From NCBI RefSeq assembly GCF_900100695.1, contig NZ_FNCF01000005.1, positions 186,001 through 250,000 of the forward strand: a stretch of DNA of 64,000 bases, given 5' to 3'. The translations under genes and the position numbers were made by a program. Under the pieces are notes generated by a model. That model made no database searches. It was not told the origin of the DNA and saw only the letters and a program-made list of their open reading frames with translations. How positions within the stretch are numbered: position 1 is the stretch's first letter; each line of letters starts with the position of its first letter. The DNA is from Klenkia brasiliensis. GTDB taxonomy: Bacteria; Actinomycetota; Actinomycetes; Mycobacteriales; Geodermatophilaceae. Below are positions 31,084-41,206 of this stretch, piece after piece.

Positions 31084-31875
31084 GTGCCGAGCTCCGTGGT
31101 GGTCCAGCTCTCCGGTGTCGACGTCGTGCGGGGGAGCGCCACCCTGCTGCGCTCGGTCGACTGGACCGTCCGCGAGGACGAGCGGTGGGTGCTGCTGGGC
31201 CCCAACGGCGCGGGCAAGACCACGCTCATGCAGCTGGCCTCGGCGCAGCTGCACCCCACCCGGGGCACCGTGACGCTGCTGGGGGAGACCCTCGGCGCGG
31301 TCGACGTGTTCGAGCTGCGCCCGCGCATCGGGCTGACCAGCGCGGCGCTGGCCCAGCGCATCGGCCCGGCCGAGCGGGTCGGCGACGTCGTCGTCTCCGC
31401 CGGCTACGCCGTCATGGGCCGCTGGCGCGAGCGCTACGACGTGCACGACCTGACCCGCGCGGCGCTGCTGATGGACCAGTGGGGCGTGGGCCCCTACGCC
31501 CACCGGGAGTTCGGCACGCTGAGCGAGGGCGAGCGCAAGCGCGCCCAGATCGCGCGGGCGCTGATGACCGACCCCGAGCTGCTGCTGCTCGACGAGCCCG
31601 GCGCGGGCCTGGACCTCGGCGGCCGCGAGGACCTGGTGTCGCGGTTGACCGACCTGGCCCGCGACCCGCAGGCCCCCGCGCAGGTGCTGGTCACCCACCA
31701 CGTCGAGGAGATCCCGCCCGGCTACACCCACGCGCTGCTGCTGCGCTCGGGCTCGGTGGTGGCGGCCGGCCCGGTGGACGACGTCCTCACCGCCGACCTG
31801 CTCGGCGAGACCTTCGGCCTGCCGCTGGCGCTGGGCCGGGTGCGCGGCCGCTTCACCGCCCGCCGCGCCGGCTGA
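31084..31875 (+). CDS. ABC transporter ATP-binding protein
   Basis: 263 residues, a lone ATPase subunit. Walker A GPNGAGKTT, the signature 'LSEGERKRAQIARAL', Walker B 'PELLLLDEPGAGLDLGG' and the switch 'VLVTHHVEEIPPGYTHALLL' are all intact. The 'HHVEEIPPGYTH' form is typical of actinobacterial ATPases related to ModF/YlmA-like proteins whose cargo is unknown. There is no permease gene on either side, so it may serve a permease encoded elsewhere or have a non-transport role. GTG at 31084 stands seven bases after TTGGAT, a weak leaderless -10 candidate. A family 2 palindromic repeat follows the stop. Confidence 0.85.
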   Translation: MPSSVVVQLSGVDVVRGSATLLRSVDWTVREDERWVLLGPNGAGKTTLMQLASAQLHPTRGTVTLLGETLGAVDVFELRPRIGLTSAALAQRIGPAERVGDVVVSAGYAVMGRWRERYDVHDLTRAALLMDQWGVGPYAHREFGTLSEGERKRAQIARALMTDPELLLLDEPGAGLDLGGREDLVSRLTDLARDPQAPAQVLVTHHVEEIPPGYTHALLLRSGSVVAAGPVDDVLTADLLGETFGLPLALGRVRGRFTARRAG

Positions 31876-31884
31876 CCCCCTCCG

Positions 31885-31945
31885 GGCGGGGGAAGCCCGG
31901 CACCCGGTGACGGGGCCCGGAGGTGGGTGCAGGGCCTCCCCTGCC
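31885..31945. repeat. Dispersed palindromic repeat, family 2, copy C
   Basis: GGCGGGGGAAGCCC (31885-31898) pairs with GGGCCTCCCCTGCC (31932-31945) at 12 of 14 positions. The same element in opposite orientation is at 41062-41122, including most of the loop. It ends exactly at a TAGGGT box (31946-31951) that may be the -10 of the enoyl-CoA hydratase gene. Confidence 0.85.
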
Positions 31946-31951
31946 TAGGGT
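31946..31951 (+). promoter_or_regulatory. Predicted -10 box of the enoyl-CoA hydratase gene
   Basis: TAGGGT directly follows repeat copy C. Transcription from about 31959 would give a leader of roughly 29 bases with GAGGAG as ribosome-binding site at 31976-31981. Confidence 0.45.
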
Positions 31952-31987
31952 GCGGGGGAGTCGACGTCGACACCGAGGAGCACCCGC

Positions 31988-32773
31988 ATGGCCGAGCCGG
32001 AGTTCGTGACGCTGCAGGTCGAGGACGGCGTGGGCACCATCCGCCTGGACCGCCCGAAGATGAACGCGATCGACGAGCAGCTGCACTGGGAGGTCCGCAC
32101 CGCCGCGCAGGAGGCGGGCAGCCGGGCCGACGTCCGGTCGGTGGTCATCTACGGCGGCGAGCGGGTGTTCGCCGCCGGCGCCGACATCAAGGCCATGTCC
32201 CAGCTGACCGGCTCGTCGATGGTGGCGTGGGGCCGGGAGCTGACCAGCTCCTTCCGCGAGGTCGCCCGGGTGCCCAAGCCGGTCATCGCCGCCATCACCG
32301 GCTACGCCCTGGGCGGGGGCTACGAGCTGGCGCTGTGCGCGGACTTCCGGGTCATGGGGGAGTCGGCCAAGGTCGGCCAGCCCGAGATCCTGCTCGGCGT
32401 CATCCCCGGTGCCGGCGGCACGCAGCGGCTGGCCCGCCTGGTCGGGCCGGCCAAGGCCAAGGACCTGGTCTTCACCGGCCGGCACGTGGGCGCCGAGGAG
32501 GCCCTGGAGCTGGGGCTGGTGGACGCCGTCGTCCCCGACGACCAGGTCTACGCCGCCAGCGTCGCGATGGCCCGCAAGTTCGCCGCCGGCCCGCCGCTGG
32601 CGCTGGCCGCGGCCAAGCGCGCCATCGACGAGGGCCTGGACGGCGCGATCGACCACGGGCTGGCGCTGGAGAGCGAGCTGTTCGCCGGGCTGTTCGACAC
32701 CGAGGACCAGAAGACCGGCATGGCCTCCTTCCTCAGCGACGGGCCGGGCAAGGCCACCTTCAGCGGTCGATGA
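31988..32773 (+). CDS. Enoyl-CoA hydratase/isomerase family protein
   Basis: 261 residues, a crotonase-fold enzyme that hydrates 2-enoyl-CoA in beta-oxidation. The oxyanion-hole segments '[11 protein letters not shown]' and '[18 protein letters not shown]' are present, and both usual catalytic Glu positions are occupied ('GYELALCAD' and '[18 protein letters not shown]'), which favours a hydratase over a pure isomerase. ATG at 31988 has GAGGAG seven bases upstream. The stop overlaps the start of the PLP enzyme gene as ATGA, implying co-expression although the two functions look unrelated. It may act with the thiolase and EtfBA in fatty-acid breakdown. Confidence 0.92.
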   Translation: MAEPEFVTLQVEDGVGTIRLDRPKMNAIDEQLHWEVRTAAQEAGSRADVRSVVIYGGERVFAAGADIKAMSQLTGSSMVAWGRELTSSFREVARVPKPVIAAITGYALGGGYELALCADFRVMGESAKVGQPEILLGVIPGAGGTQRLARLVGPAKAKDLVFTGRHVGAEEALELGLVDAVVPDDQVYAASVAMARKFAAGPPLALAAAKRAIDEGLDGAIDHGLALESELFAGLFDTEDQKTGMASFLSDGPGKATFSGR

Positions 32774-33882
32774 GCGACCGGCCCGCCCAGCTGGACCGCT
32801 GCGACGAGGCCGGGCGGGCCTGGGTGGAGCGGGCGGTCGCGCTGGTCGAGGCCGACGCCCGGCGCAGCGCCGACACCCACCTGCTGGTCTACCCGCTGCC
32901 GCCGGAGTGGGGGGTGCAGCTCTACCTCAAGGACGAGTCCACCCACCCGACCGGCAGCCTCAAGCACCGGCTGGCCCGCTCGCTGTTCCTGCACGCGCTG
33001 TGCTCGGGGTGGATCGGCGAGGGGTCGACGGTGGTCGAGGCCTCCAGCGGCTCGACCGCGGTCAGCGAGGCCTACTTCGCCCGGATGCTGGGCCTGCCCT
33101 TCGTCGCGGTCATGCCCGCGTCCACCAGCCCGGAGAAGATCGCGCTCATCGAGTTCCACGGCGGCCGCTGCCACCTGGTCGCCGACGCGGGCACGGTCTA
33201 CGACGAGGCCCGCCGGATCGCCACCGAGACCGGCGGGCACTACCTGGACCAGTTCACCCACGCCGAGCGGGCCACCGACTGGCGGGGCAACAACAACATC
33301 GCCGAGTCGGTGTTCGAGCAGCTGGCCGCCGAGGAGCACCCGGTGCCCGAGTGGGTCGTGGTGGGCGCCGGCACCGGGGGCACCAGCGCCACCATCGGGC
33401 GGTACCTGCGCTACCGGCGGCTGCCCACGCGGCTGGCCGTCGTCGACCCCGAGGGCTCGGCGTTCTTCCCCGGCTGGCGGGACGGCGACCCCACCGCGGT
33501 GGGCCGGCCCTCCCGCATCGAGGGCATCGGCCGGCCCCGGGTGGAGCCCTCCTTCGTGCCGACGATCGTGGACCGGATGTTCTGCGTGCCCGACGCGGCG
33601 TCCATCGCGGCGATGCGGCACCTGGAGACCGCCACCGGCCGCCGGGCCGGCGGCTCCACGGGGACCAACCTGTGGGGTGCCTTCCAGCTGGTCGCCGAGC
33701 TGGTCGCCGCCGGACGGCGGGGCAGCGTGGTGACGCTGCTGTGCGACGGCGGCGAGCGCTACGCCCGCACCTACTACTCCGACGCCTGGCTGGCCGAGCA
33801 GGGCCTGGACCTCGCACCGCACCGTCGCACGCTCGAACGGTTCGCGGTCAGCGGTGACTGGTCTCACGCGCCGACCGTCTGA
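32770..33882 (+). CDS. PLP-dependent cysteine synthase-like protein (Cds1 type)
   Basis: 370 residues of the fold-type II PLP family. The PLP lysine is in '[14 protein letters not shown]' (about residue 62), with the substrate loop '[19 protein letters not shown]', a glycine phosphate cup '[16 protein letters not shown]' and '[14 protein letters not shown]' near the end. The '[24 protein letters not shown]' stretch resembles, from memory, mycobacterial Cds1, an L-cysteine desulfhydrase releasing sulfide, pyruvate and ammonia, rather than CysK. The start overlaps the enoyl-CoA hydratase stop. The main alternative is a cysteine synthase; sequence alone does not settle the direction. Confidence 0.85.
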   Translation: MSDRPAQLDRCDEAGRAWVERAVALVEADARRSADTHLLVYPLPPEWGVQLYLKDESTHPTGSLKHRLARSLFLHALCSGWIGEGSTVVEASSGSTAVSEAYFARMLGLPFVAVMPASTSPEKIALIEFHGGRCHLVADAGTVYDEARRIATETGGHYLDQFTHAERATDWRGNNNIAESVFEQLAAEEHPVPEWVVVGAGTGGTSATIGRYLRYRRLPTRLAVVDPEGSAFFPGWRDGDPTAVGRPSRIEGIGRPRVEPSFVPTIVDRMFCVPDAASIAAMRHLETATGRRAGGSTGTNLWGAFQLVAELVAAGRRGSVVTLLCDGGERYARTYYSDAWLAEQGLDLAPHRRTLERFAVSGDWSHAPTV

Positions 33883-33889
33883 CGCCCCG

Positions 33890-33909
33890 ACGTTACCCAC
33901 GAGTAACGT
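33890..33909. promoter_or_regulatory. Operator candidate upstream of etfB, shared with ccr
   Basis: ACGTTAC (33890-33896) and GTAACGT (33903-33909) flank CCACGA, a 20-base inverted repeat with perfect 7-bp arms about 60 bases before etfB. The ccr upstream site matches it closely, so one fatty-acid-responsive regulator probably binds both. Confidence 0.65.
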
Positions 33910-33968
33910 GAATCATCAGTGCGTGTGCGGGCTCACGTCCGCACCCTGAACCCACTCGCGGAGGTGCG

Positions 33969-34748
33969 ATGAACATCGTCGTCCTGGTCAAGCAGGTGCC
34001 CGACTCGGGCACCGAGCGCCAGCTGGACAGCTCGGACAACACCGTCGCGCGCGCCAGTGCCGACAACGTCATCAACGAGATGGACGAGTACGCCATCGAG
34101 GAGGCGCTGACGGTCAAGGAGTCGCAGGGCGGCGAGGTCACCGTGCTGACCGTCGGCCCCGACGGCGCCACCGACGCCATCCGCAAGGCCCTGTCGATGG
34201 GCGCGGACAAGGCCGTGCACGTCTCCGACGAGGCCATCCACGGCTCCTGCGCGGTGCAGACGTCGGCGGTCATCGCCGCGGCGCTCTCCCAGCTGGAGTA
34301 CGACCTGGTCATCTGCGGTGCCGAGTCCACCGACGGCCGCGTCTCGGTCATGCCGGCGCTGCTGTCCGAGCGGCTGGGCATCCCGCACCTGTCCGGTGCC
34401 CGCAAGCTCACCGTCGACGGCTCGACGCTGAAGGTGGAGCGGCAGACCGACGGCGGCTTCTGGGCCCTCGAGGCGCAGACCCCGGCCATCGTGAGCACCT
34501 GGGACACCATCAACGAGCCGCGCTACCCCTCCTTCAAGGGGATCATGGCCGCCAAGAAGAAGCCGGTGGAGACCAAGTCGCTGGCCGACCTCGGCGTCGA
34601 CGCCGGCACCGTCGGCCTGGCCACCGCGACCAGCCAGGTGCTGGACTTCGCCGGCCGCCCGCCCAAGGGCGAGGGCGTCAAGGTGACCGACGAGGGCGAC
34701 GGCGCCGAGAAGCTCGTGGGCTTCCTGGCCAGCCAGAAGCTCGTCTGA
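33969..34748 (+). CDS. etfB: Electron transfer flavoprotein, beta subunit
   Basis: 259 residues. EtfB pairs with EtfA to accept electrons from acyl-CoA dehydrogenases; it holds AMP. Recognisable parts are 'MNIVVLVKQVPDSGTER', 'DEYAIEEALTVKE', 'VTVLTVGPDGATDAIRKALSMGADKAVHV' and 'DLVICGAESTDG', the standard beta-subunit order. GGAGGTGCG precedes the ATG at 33969. EtfA follows after 27 bases. The inverted-repeat operator candidate upstream points to regulation with ccr. Orthologues in mycobacteria (fixA) sit in the same neighbourhood with the cysteine desulfurase and mnmA genes. Confidence 0.95.
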   Translation: MNIVVLVKQVPDSGTERQLDSSDNTVARASADNVINEMDEYAIEEALTVKESQGGEVTVLTVGPDGATDAIRKALSMGADKAVHVSDEAIHGSCAVQTSAVIAAALSQLEYDLVICGAESTDGRVSVMPALLSERLGIPHLSGARKLTVDGSTLKVERQTDGGFWALEAQTPAIVSTWDTINEPRYPSFKGIMAAKKKPVETKSLADLGVDAGTVGLATATSQVLDFAGRPPKGEGVKVTDEGDGAEKLVGFLASQKLV

Positions 34749-34775
34749 CCGGAACCACTGGAGGAGAAGACAACC

Positions 34776-35738
34776 ATGGCTGAAGTTCTGGTCCTCGTCG
34801 AGACCGCCCCCGACGGCTCCGGCGTCCGCAAGACCACCCTCGAGGCGCTCACCGCCGCCCGCGTGCTCGGCGAGCCCTCGGCCGTCGTGCTCGGTGCCCC
34901 CGGCACCGCGGCCGGCGTCAAGGACGCCCTCGCCGAGTACGGCGCCGCGAAGGTGCTGGTCGGGGAGTCCGACGACATCGACGCCTACCTGGTGGCCCCC
35001 AAGGCCGAGGTGCTGGCGCAGCTGGTCGCCGACCGCTCGCCGGCCGCGGTGGTCATCCCCTCCACGCCGGAGGGCAAGGAGATCGCCGGCCGCCTGGCGA
35101 TCAAGACCGGCTCGGGGTTCCTGACCGACGTCACCGAGATCGCCGCCGACGGCACCGCCACCCAGGTGGCCTTCGCCGGCGCGACCATCGTGCACGCCAA
35201 GGTCACCACCGGGACCCCGATCTACACCCTGCGCGGCAACTCGGTCGCCCCCGAGGCCGCCCCGGCCGCGGCCGAGGAGGAGACCGTCACCGTGTCGGTC
35301 TCCGACGCCGCCAAGCAGACCCGCGTGGTCGACCGGGTGGTCGAGCAGAAGTCCGACCGCCCCGACCTCACCGAGGCCTCGATCGTGGTCTCCGGTGGCC
35401 GCGGGGTCGCCTCGGCCGAGAACTTCTCGATCATCGAGGGCCTGGCCGACTCCCTCGGCGCGGCCGTGGGTGCCTCCCGCGCCGCGGTCGACTCCGGCTT
35501 CTACCCGCACAGCTTCCAGGTCGGGCAGACCGGCAAGACCGTCTCGCCGCAGCTCTACATCGCCGTCGGCATCTCCGGGGCCATCCAGCACCGGGCCGGC
35601 ATGCAGACCTCGAAGAGCATTGTCGCGGTCAACAAGGACCCCGAGGCGCCGATCTTCGAGCTCGCCGACTTCGGCGTCGTGGGCGACCTGAACACCGTCG
35701 TGCCCGCCGCGACGGAGCAGATCACCGCCCGCAAGTAG
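34776..35738 (+). CDS. etfA: Electron transfer flavoprotein, alpha subunit
   Basis: 320 residues. EtfA binds the FAD that relays electrons from acyl-CoA dehydrogenases to the membrane quinone reductase. The N-terminal domain starts '[14 protein letters not shown]'; the C-terminal FAD domain has '[41 protein letters not shown]' and '[23 protein letters not shown]', the family signature. GGAGGAG upstream of the ATG at 34776. It is co-transcribed with etfB. A family 1 palindromic repeat begins 21 bases after the stop and may end the transcript. Confidence 0.95.
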   Translation: MAEVLVLVETAPDGSGVRKTTLEALTAARVLGEPSAVVLGAPGTAAGVKDALAEYGAAKVLVGESDDIDAYLVAPKAEVLAQLVADRSPAAVVIPSTPEGKEIAGRLAIKTGSGFLTDVTEIAADGTATQVAFAGATIVHAKVTTGTPIYTLRGNSVAPEAAPAAAEEETVTVSVSDAAKQTRVVDRVVEQKSDRPDLTEASIVVSGGRGVASAENFSIIEGLADSLGAAVGASRAAVDSGFYPHSFQVGQTGKTVSPQLYIAVGISGAIQHRAGMQTSKSIVAVNKDPEAPIFELADFGVVGDLNTVVPAATEQITARK

Positions 35739-35758
35739 CAGTCCCCGGGCCCAGCGTT

Positions 35759-35820
35759 GATCAGGGGCCCTGATCGAAGTCCGTCCTCCCTCGCCAGCGC
35801 TGCTGAGGGAGGACGGACTT
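35759..35820. repeat. Dispersed palindromic repeat, family 1, copy B
   Basis: Reverse-oriented copy of the element at 11168-11230: GATCAGG/CCTGATC (35759-35775) then a stem AAGTCCGTCCTCCCTC (35777-35792) pairing with 35805-35820, with AGCGCT at the centre. The 13-bp arms are identical to copy A while the loops differ but remain self-complementary. It lies between etfA and the DNA ligase gene. Confidence 0.85.
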
Positions 35821-35855
35821 TCGCGCAGGAGGACGCGCCGGGTGACGATGGGGCG

Positions 35856-37379
35856 GTGCTGCTCGCCGACGTCGTGACCACCTCCGCCGCGGTCGGCGCC
35901 ACCCGGGCCCGGACGGCCAAGCGCGACGCCGTCGCCGACCTGCTGCGCGCCGCCGGCCCCGACGAGGTTGGCCCGGTCACCGCATGGCTGTCCGGCGCAC
36001 CGCGGCAGGGCAAGCTCGGGGCCGGGTGGCGCACCCTCGCCGGCGTCGACGCCGTCCCCGCCGCCGGACCCACCCTCACCGTGGCCGCCGTCGAGGCCGC
36101 CCTCGACGAGCTCGCCGCGGTGTCCGGCGCCGGGTCCGCCGCCCGCCGCGCGCAGCTGCTGGCCGACCTGTTCGGCGCCGCCACCGCCGACGAGCAGTCC
36201 TTCCTGCTGCGGCTGCTCGGCGGGGAGCTGCGGCACGGGGCGCTGGAGGGCGTGGTGCTCGACGCCGTCGCCGCGGCCGCCGACGCGCCCGCGACCGTCG
36301 TCCGCCGGGCGTTCTTCCTGTCCGGGGAGCTGCCGGTCGTCGCCGAGCTGGCGCTGGACGGGGGAGCGGTGGCCCTGGAGGCGGTGCGGCTGGAGGTCGG
36401 CCGCCCGCTGCGGCCCATGCTCGCCTCGCCCGCCGAGGACCTCGCCGGTGCGCTGGGGGACGGTGACGTCGTGGTCGAGCACAAGATGGACGGCGCCCGG
36501 ATCCAGGTGCACAAGGACGGCGCCGACGTCCGCGTCTGGACCCGCTCGCTCAAGGAGGTCACCGCGCGGGTGCCCGAGCTGGTCGAGGTGGTCCGCGGGC
36601 TGCCCGCGCAGCGGCTGGTGCTCGACGGGGAGACCCTCGCGCTCACCGACGACGGCCGGCCCCGGCCGTTCCAGGAGACCGCGGCCCGGTTCGGCGCCGA
36701 CACCGGCGAGCTGCTGCTGCGGCCGTTCTTCTTCGACTGCCTGCACGCCGACGGCACCGACCTGGTCGACGAGCCGCTGGCCGCCCGCCGCGACGTGCTG
36801 GAGCGGGTGGCGGGGGAGCACCGGATGCCCGGCGTCGTCCGGCCGACCCCGGCGCAGGCCGCCGCCTTCCAGGACGCGGCGCTGGCCGCGGGCCACGAGG
36901 GCGTCGTCGTCAAGGTGCTGGGCAGCCCGTACGCCGCCGGACGGCGGGGCAGCGCCTGGCGCAAGGTCAAGCCGGTGCACACCCTGGACCTGGTCGTCAT
37001 CGGCGCCGAGTGGGGCTACGGCCGGCGCACCGGGTCGCTGTCCAACATCCACCTGGGCGCCCGCGACCCCGACGGCGGCGCGCCGGTGATGGTCGGCAAG
37101 ACGTTCAAGGGCATGACCGACGAGCTGCTGGCCTGGCAGACGGCCACCTTCCCGGACCTGGTCACCGCCACCGGGCGCGGTGCGGTGACGATGCGGCCCG
37201 AGCTGGTCGTGGAGATCGAGCTGGACGGCGTGCAGCGCAGCCCCCGCTACCCCGGCGGCGTCGCGCTGCGCTTCGCCCGGGTGCTGCGGTACCGCCCCGA
37301 CAAGGGCCCCGCCGAGGCGGACACGATCGACGCCGTCCGCGCGCTGCTGCCGGGAAGCTCCGGGGCGGCCGGCCAGTGA
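35856..37379 (+). CDS. ligB: ATP-dependent DNA ligase
   Basis: 507 residues, the length of mycobacterial LigB. It seals nicks by a lysine-AMP intermediate; this is the second ligase of the window beside the NAD-dependent LigA. An alpha-helical N-terminal domain (1-170) is followed by the nucleotidyltransferase domain with motif I '[14 protein letters not shown]' (Lys210), motif III 'RPFFFDCLH', motif IV '[12 protein letters not shown]', motif V '[20 protein letters not shown]' and a C-terminal OB domain. GTG at 35856 follows GACGAT at near-leaderless spacing. It is not fused to Ku-associated domains, so it is not LigD; a repair role is inferred. Its stop overlaps the MFS gene start. Confidence 0.93.
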   Translation: MLLADVVTTSAAVGATRARTAKRDAVADLLRAAGPDEVGPVTAWLSGAPRQGKLGAGWRTLAGVDAVPAAGPTLTVAAVEAALDELAAVSGAGSAARRAQLLADLFGAATADEQSFLLRLLGGELRHGALEGVVLDAVAAAADAPATVVRRAFFLSGELPVVAELALDGGAVALEAVRLEVGRPLRPMLASPAEDLAGALGDGDVVVEHKMDGARIQVHKDGADVRVWTRSLKEVTARVPELVEVVRGLPAQRLVLDGETLALTDDGRPRPFQETAARFGADTGELLLRPFFFDCLHADGTDLVDEPLAARRDVLERVAGEHRMPGVVRPTPAQAAAFQDAALAAGHEGVVVKVLGSPYAAGRRGSAWRKVKPVHTLDLVVIGAEWGYGRRTGSLSNIHLGARDPDGGAPVMVGKTFKGMTDELLAWQTATFPDLVTATGRGAVTMRPELVVEIELDGVQRSPRYPGGVALRFARVLRYRPDKGPAEADTIDAVRALLPGSSGAAGQ

Positions 37380-38752
37380 GCGGCATCCTCGACGGCCGGC
37401 ACCGGCTGACGACCGCCGGGCTGGTCACCCTGGTCACCTTCGTCGCGTTCGAGTCGATGGCCGTGGCGACCGTGCTGCCCACCGCGGTGGCCGAGCTCGA
37501 CGGCCTGGCCTGGTACGGCTGGCCGTTCACCGCGTTCCTGGTCGCCCAGGTCGTGGGCATGGTGCTCGGCGGCGACCTCGGCGACCGGCGCGGACCGCGG
37601 GTGGCGCTGCTGTGGGGCGTCGGGGTCTTCGCGGCCGGGCTGGTCGCCTCCGGCCTGGCCGTCGACATGCCGCTGTTCGTCCTCGGCCGTGCCGTGCAGG
37701 GCCTGGGCGGCGGGTTCATCTCGGTGTCGATCTACGTGGTGGCCGGGGCGGCCTTCGACCCCCGGCTGCGCCCGGCGCTGTTCGGCGCGCTCTCGGCTGC
37801 CTGGGTCGTGCCCGCGCTGGTCGGCCCGCTGCTGGCCGGCCTGCTGACCTCGGTGGCCACCTGGCGGCTGGTGTTCCTGGGGATCCTGCCGCTGGTCGCG
37901 GCCGGGCTCGCCCTGGTGCTGCCCGCGCTGCGCCGGCTCGCCGTCCCCGCACCCGGCGCCCGCCCCGACCCGCACCGGCGCTGGTGGGCGCTGCTGTCCG
38001 GCGTCGGCGTGGCGGGGCTGCAGTACGCCGGCCAGCGGCTGGACCTCCTCGCCGTCCCGGTCGCGGTCGCCGGCCTCGTCGCGCTCGTGCTGGGCCTGGG
38101 CTACCTGCTGCCGCGCGGCACCGCCCGCGCCGCGCGGGGCCTGCCCACGGTCATCGCCTCGCGCGGGCTGCTGGCCGGGGCGTTCTTCGGCGTCGAGGCG
38201 CTCATCCCGCTGTCCCTGGCGCAGCTGCACGGGTTCACCCCCACGGCGGCCGGTATCCCGCTCTCCGCGGGTGCCGTCGGGTGGTCGGTCGCCAGCGCGC
38301 TGCAGGGTCGCCGTCCCGACCTCAGCCGGGTCCGGCTGCTGCAGCTCGGGTTCGGCTTCGTGGTGACCGGCGTCGGCGGGACCGCACTGGTCGCCGTCGC
38401 CGGGCTGCACGGCTGGCCGGTCTACGCCACCTGGGCGGTCGCCGGCCTGGGGATGGGGCTGGGCATGTCCAGCGTGGGCGTGCTGCTGCTGGAGCAGTCG
38501 CCCGAGCACCGGCGCGGCGCGGACTCGGCCTCCCTGCAGATCGCCGACGTCACCGCCGCCGCGCTGTGCATCGGCGCGGTCGGGGTGCTGCTCGGCGCCG
38601 CCACCGCGGGCCTGCTCCCGCTGCCGGCCGCGGTCCTCGCCGGGGTGGCCGGCTGCACCGCCGTCGCCGCGGTCGGCTGCGCGGTCGCCGGCCGCGCCCG
38701 GGTCCCGGCCACCTCGGTGGCCCAGGACGCGCCTACGCTGGCTCAGTCATGA
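37376..38752 (+). CDS. MFS transporter
   Basis: 458 residues, 12-14 predicted membrane helices. The pattern resembles drug:proton antiporters: '[14 protein letters not shown]' is the loop 2-3 motif A and '[15 protein letters not shown]' lies in helix 5. A gap of several helices follows after '[20 protein letters not shown]', the central cytoplasmic loop. No substrate can be assigned. The GTG start overlaps the ligase stop (GTGA) and its own stop overlaps the cysteine desulfurase start (ATGA), so it is locked into a chain of four genes. Confidence 0.88.
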   Translation: MSGILDGRHRLTTAGLVTLVTFVAFESMAVATVLPTAVAELDGLAWYGWPFTAFLVAQVVGMVLGGDLGDRRGPRVALLWGVGVFAAGLVASGLAVDMPLFVLGRAVQGLGGGFISVSIYVVAGAAFDPRLRPALFGALSAAWVVPALVGPLLAGLLTSVATWRLVFLGILPLVAAGLALVLPALRRLAVPAPGARPDPHRRWWALLSGVGVAGLQYAGQRLDLLAVPVAVAGLVALVLGLGYLLPRGTARAARGLPTVIASRGLLAGAFFGVEALIPLSLAQLHGFTPTAAGIPLSAGAVGWSVASALQGRRPDLSRVRLLQLGFGFVVTGVGGTALVAVAGLHGWPVYATWAVAGLGMGLGMSSVGVLLLEQSPEHRRGADSASLQIADVTAAALCIGAVGVLLGAATAGLLPLPAAVLAGVAGCTAVAAVGCAVAGRARVPATSVAQDAPTLAQS

Positions 38753-39945
38753 CGTACCTCGACCACGCGGCCACCACGCCGATGCTCCCCGAGGCCGTCG
38801 CGGCGATGACCGAGCAGCTGGCCCGGGTGGGCAACGCCTCGTCGCTGCACGCCAGCGGCCGCGAGGCCCGGCGCACCGCCGAGCAGTCCCGCGAGCGGCT
38901 GGCCGCCGCGCTCGGCGCCCGGCCGTCGGAGGTGCTGTTCACCGGCGGCGGCACCGAGAGCGACAACCTCGCCGTCAAGGGCATGTTCTGGGCCCGCCGG
39001 GACGCCGACCCGCGGCGCACCCGCGTCGTGGTCAGCCCGGCCGAGCACCACGCCGTGCTCGACAGCGTCGAGTGGCTGGTCGAGCACGACGGCGCCGAGG
39101 TCACCTGGCTCGACGTCGACCCCACCGGCGCGGTCACCGCCGACGCGCTGGCCGAGGCGCTGGGCGACGGCAGCGACGTCGCCGTCGCCAGCGTCATGTG
39201 GGCCAACAACGAGATCGGCGCGGTCAGCGACCTGGCGGCGCTGGCGGCGGTCGCCCACGCGGTGGGCGTGCCGCTGCACACCGACGCGGTGCAGGCCGTC
39301 GGCCAGGTGCCGGTGGACGTCGCCGCCAGCGGGGTCGACGCGCTGACGATGACCGGCCACAAGCTCGGCGGGCCGATGGGCGCCGGGGTGCTCGTGCTGC
39401 GCCGGGACGCCGAGTGCACCCCGCTGCTGCACGGCGGCGGCCAGGAGCGCGACGTCCGCTCCGGCACCCTCGACGTCGCCGCCATCGTCGGGCTGGCGGT
39501 GGCCACCACCGCCAGCGTCGCCTCCCGCACCGAGCGGGCCGCCCGGGTCGCCGCGCTGCGCGACCGGCTGGTCGCCGGCGTGGTCGAGCGCGTGCCCGAC
39601 GTGCAGCTCAACGGTCCGCCGCTGGACGCCGTCGTCGCCGGCGGCCCCGGCCGGCTGCCCGGCAACGCGCACCTGTCCTTCCCGGGTGCCGAGGGCGACG
39701 CGCTGCTCATGCTGCTGGACGCCAACGGCATCGAGTGCTCCACCGGGTCGGCGTGCAGCGCGGGGGTCGCGCGGCCCAGCCACGTGCTGCTGGCCGCCGG
39801 TGCCGACCCCGAGCGGGCCCGCAGCTCGCTGCGGTTCAGCCTGGGCCACACCTCCACGGGTGCCGACGTCGACGCGGTGCTCGACGTCATCGGCCCGGTC
39901 GTCGAGCGCGCCCGGCGGGCGGGCCTGGGCCGGCGGTCGGCATGA
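38749..39945 (+). CDS. Cysteine desulfurase (IscS/NifS type)
   Basis: 398 residues. It takes sulfur from cysteine as a persulfide for tRNA thiolation and iron-sulfur clusters. Features: N-terminal '[15 protein letters not shown]', the '[11 protein letters not shown]' region, PLP lysine in '[16 protein letters not shown]' and the mobile-loop Cys in '[16 protein letters not shown]'. The short loop is of the IscS (group I) type. The start overlaps the MFS stop, and the stop overlaps mnmA. Direct pairing with mnmA points to 2-thiouridine formation in tRNA, as in mycobacteria where the same two genes are adjacent. An upstream TACGCT at 38734-38739 may give internal transcription. Confidence 0.93.
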   Translation: MTYLDHAATTPMLPEAVAAMTEQLARVGNASSLHASGREARRTAEQSRERLAAALGARPSEVLFTGGGTESDNLAVKGMFWARRDADPRRTRVVVSPAEHHAVLDSVEWLVEHDGAEVTWLDVDPTGAVTADALAEALGDGSDVAVASVMWANNEIGAVSDLAALAAVAHAVGVPLHTDAVQAVGQVPVDVAASGVDALTMTGHKLGGPMGAGVLVLRRDAECTPLLHGGGQERDVRSGTLDVAAIVGLAVATTASVASRTERAARVAALRDRLVAGVVERVPDVQLNGPPLDAVVAGGPGRLPGNAHLSFPGAEGDALLMLLDANGIECSTGSACSAGVARPSHVLLAAGADPERARSSLRFSLGHTSTGADVDAVLDVIGPVVERARRAGLGRRSA

Positions 39946-41033
39946 GGGTCGTCGCCGCGATGAGCGGTGGCGTCGACTCCGCCGTCGCCGCCGCGCTCGC
40001 CGTCGAGGCCGGTCACCAGGTCACCGGGGTGCACCTGGCGCTGTCCCAGCACCGGCAGCAGCTGCGCAGCGGGTCGCGGGGGTGCTGCAGCGTCGAGGAC
40101 GCCGACGACGCCCGCCGGGTCGCCGCCGAGCTGGGCATCCCGTTCTACGTGTGGGACATGGCCGACCGGTTCGCCGAGGACGTCGTCGACGACTTCGTCG
40201 CCGAGTACGCCGCGGGCCGGACGCCGAACCCCTGCCTGCGCTGCAACGAGAAGATCAAGTTCGCCGCGGTGCTGGACCGCGCGCAGGCGCTCGGCTTCGA
40301 CGCCGTCGTCACCGGCCACCACGCGCGGCTGGCCGACGGCGAGCTGCGCCGGTCGGTCGACGTGGCCAAGGACCAGAGCTACGTGCTGGGTGTGCTCACC
40401 GCCCGGCAGCTGGCCGGCGCGGTGTTCCCGCTGGGGTCGATGACCAAGGAGCGGGTCCGGGCCATCGCCGCCGAGCGCAGCTACGCGGTGGCCACCAAGC
40501 CCGACAGCCACGACATCTGCTTCATCCCCGACGGGGACACCCGCGGGTTCCTCGACCGCCGGCTGGGCGCCGCGCCCGGGCCGGTGGTGGACGCCGCGAC
40601 CGGCTCGGTGGTGGGGGAGCACAGCGGCACCCACGGCTTCACGGTCGGCCAGCGCAAGGGACTGGGCATCACCACCGGTGACCAGCGCCCGCGCTACGTG
40701 CTGGGCATCGAGCCGGTCAGCCGCACCGTCACGGTGGGGACGGCGGACCTCGCCGGGGTGGACGAGGTCGGCACCGGTGCGCCGACCTGGACGGGCGCGG
40801 TGCCCGCGCTGCCGTTCGACGCCGCGGTCCAGCTGCGCGCGCACGGCGCGGCCGTGCCGTGCAGCGTGACCGGGGACGGCGACGGCGGCCTGGTGCTCAC
40901 GCTGCACGAGGTGCAGCGCGGGGTGGCCCCGGGGCAGTCCGCGGTGCTGTACGAGCCGGACGCCGAGCGCGGGGACCGGGTGCTGGGCCAGGCCGCGGTC
41001 GCCCGTGCCGCCCGCCGCGCACCCGTCGCCTGA
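39942..41033 (+). CDS. mnmA: tRNA-specific 2-thiouridylase
   Basis: 363 residues. MnmA installs sulfur at wobble U34 of tRNA for Lys, Glu and Gln, using ATP and sulfur relayed from a cysteine desulfurase. The PP-loop '[15 protein letters not shown]' is at the N-terminus; the catalytic Cys pair is in '[12 protein letters not shown]' and '[16 protein letters not shown]'; '[13 protein letters not shown]' follows and a C-terminal beta-barrel completes the enzyme. ATG overlaps the desulfurase stop (ATGA). The final gene of the ligB-MFS-desulfurase-mnmA chain, followed by a hairpin and a family 2 repeat. Confidence 0.95.
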   Translation: MRVVAAMSGGVDSAVAAALAVEAGHQVTGVHLALSQHRQQLRSGSRGCCSVEDADDARRVAAELGIPFYVWDMADRFAEDVVDDFVAEYAAGRTPNPCLRCNEKIKFAAVLDRAQALGFDAVVTGHHARLADGELRRSVDVAKDQSYVLGVLTARQLAGAVFPLGSMTKERVRAIAAERSYAVATKPDSHDICFIPDGDTRGFLDRRLGAAPGPVVDAATGSVVGEHSGTHGFTVGQRKGLGITTGDQRPRYVLGIEPVSRTVTVGTADLAGVDEVGTGAPTWTGAVPALPFDAAVQLRAHGAAVPCSVTGDGDGGLVLTLHEVQRGVAPGQSAVLYEPDAERGDRVLGQAAVARAARRAPVA

Positions 41034-41041
41034 CCCGTCGC

Positions 41042-41060
41042 GGCACCCACCCGGGGTGCC
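41042..41060 (+). terminator. Hairpin after mnmA
   Basis: GGCACCC (41042-41048) pairs with GGGTGCC (41054-41060) around five bases, nine bases beyond the mnmA stop. It is contiguous with repeat copy D. Confidence 0.55.
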
Positions 41061-41061
41061 G

Positions 41062-41122
41062 GGCAGGGGAGGCCCTGCGCCCACCGCCGCGCCCGTCCAC
41101 CGGGTGCCGGGCTTCCCCTGCC
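41062..41122. repeat. Dispersed palindromic repeat, family 2, copy D
   Basis: GGCAGGGGAGGCCC (41062-41075) pairs with GGGCTTCCCCTGCC (41109-41122), 13 of 14 positions. Read on the minus strand it aligns with 31885-31945, loop included, at most positions. Confidence 0.85.
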
Positions 41123-41206
41123 TGCCCGGGTGAGCGTTCCCGGGCCGCGGTCCCGGGTCGCGTTTCCGGGCGGTGAACGATCGGCGTCGGTTCTCAGCGG
41201 AGTCTT

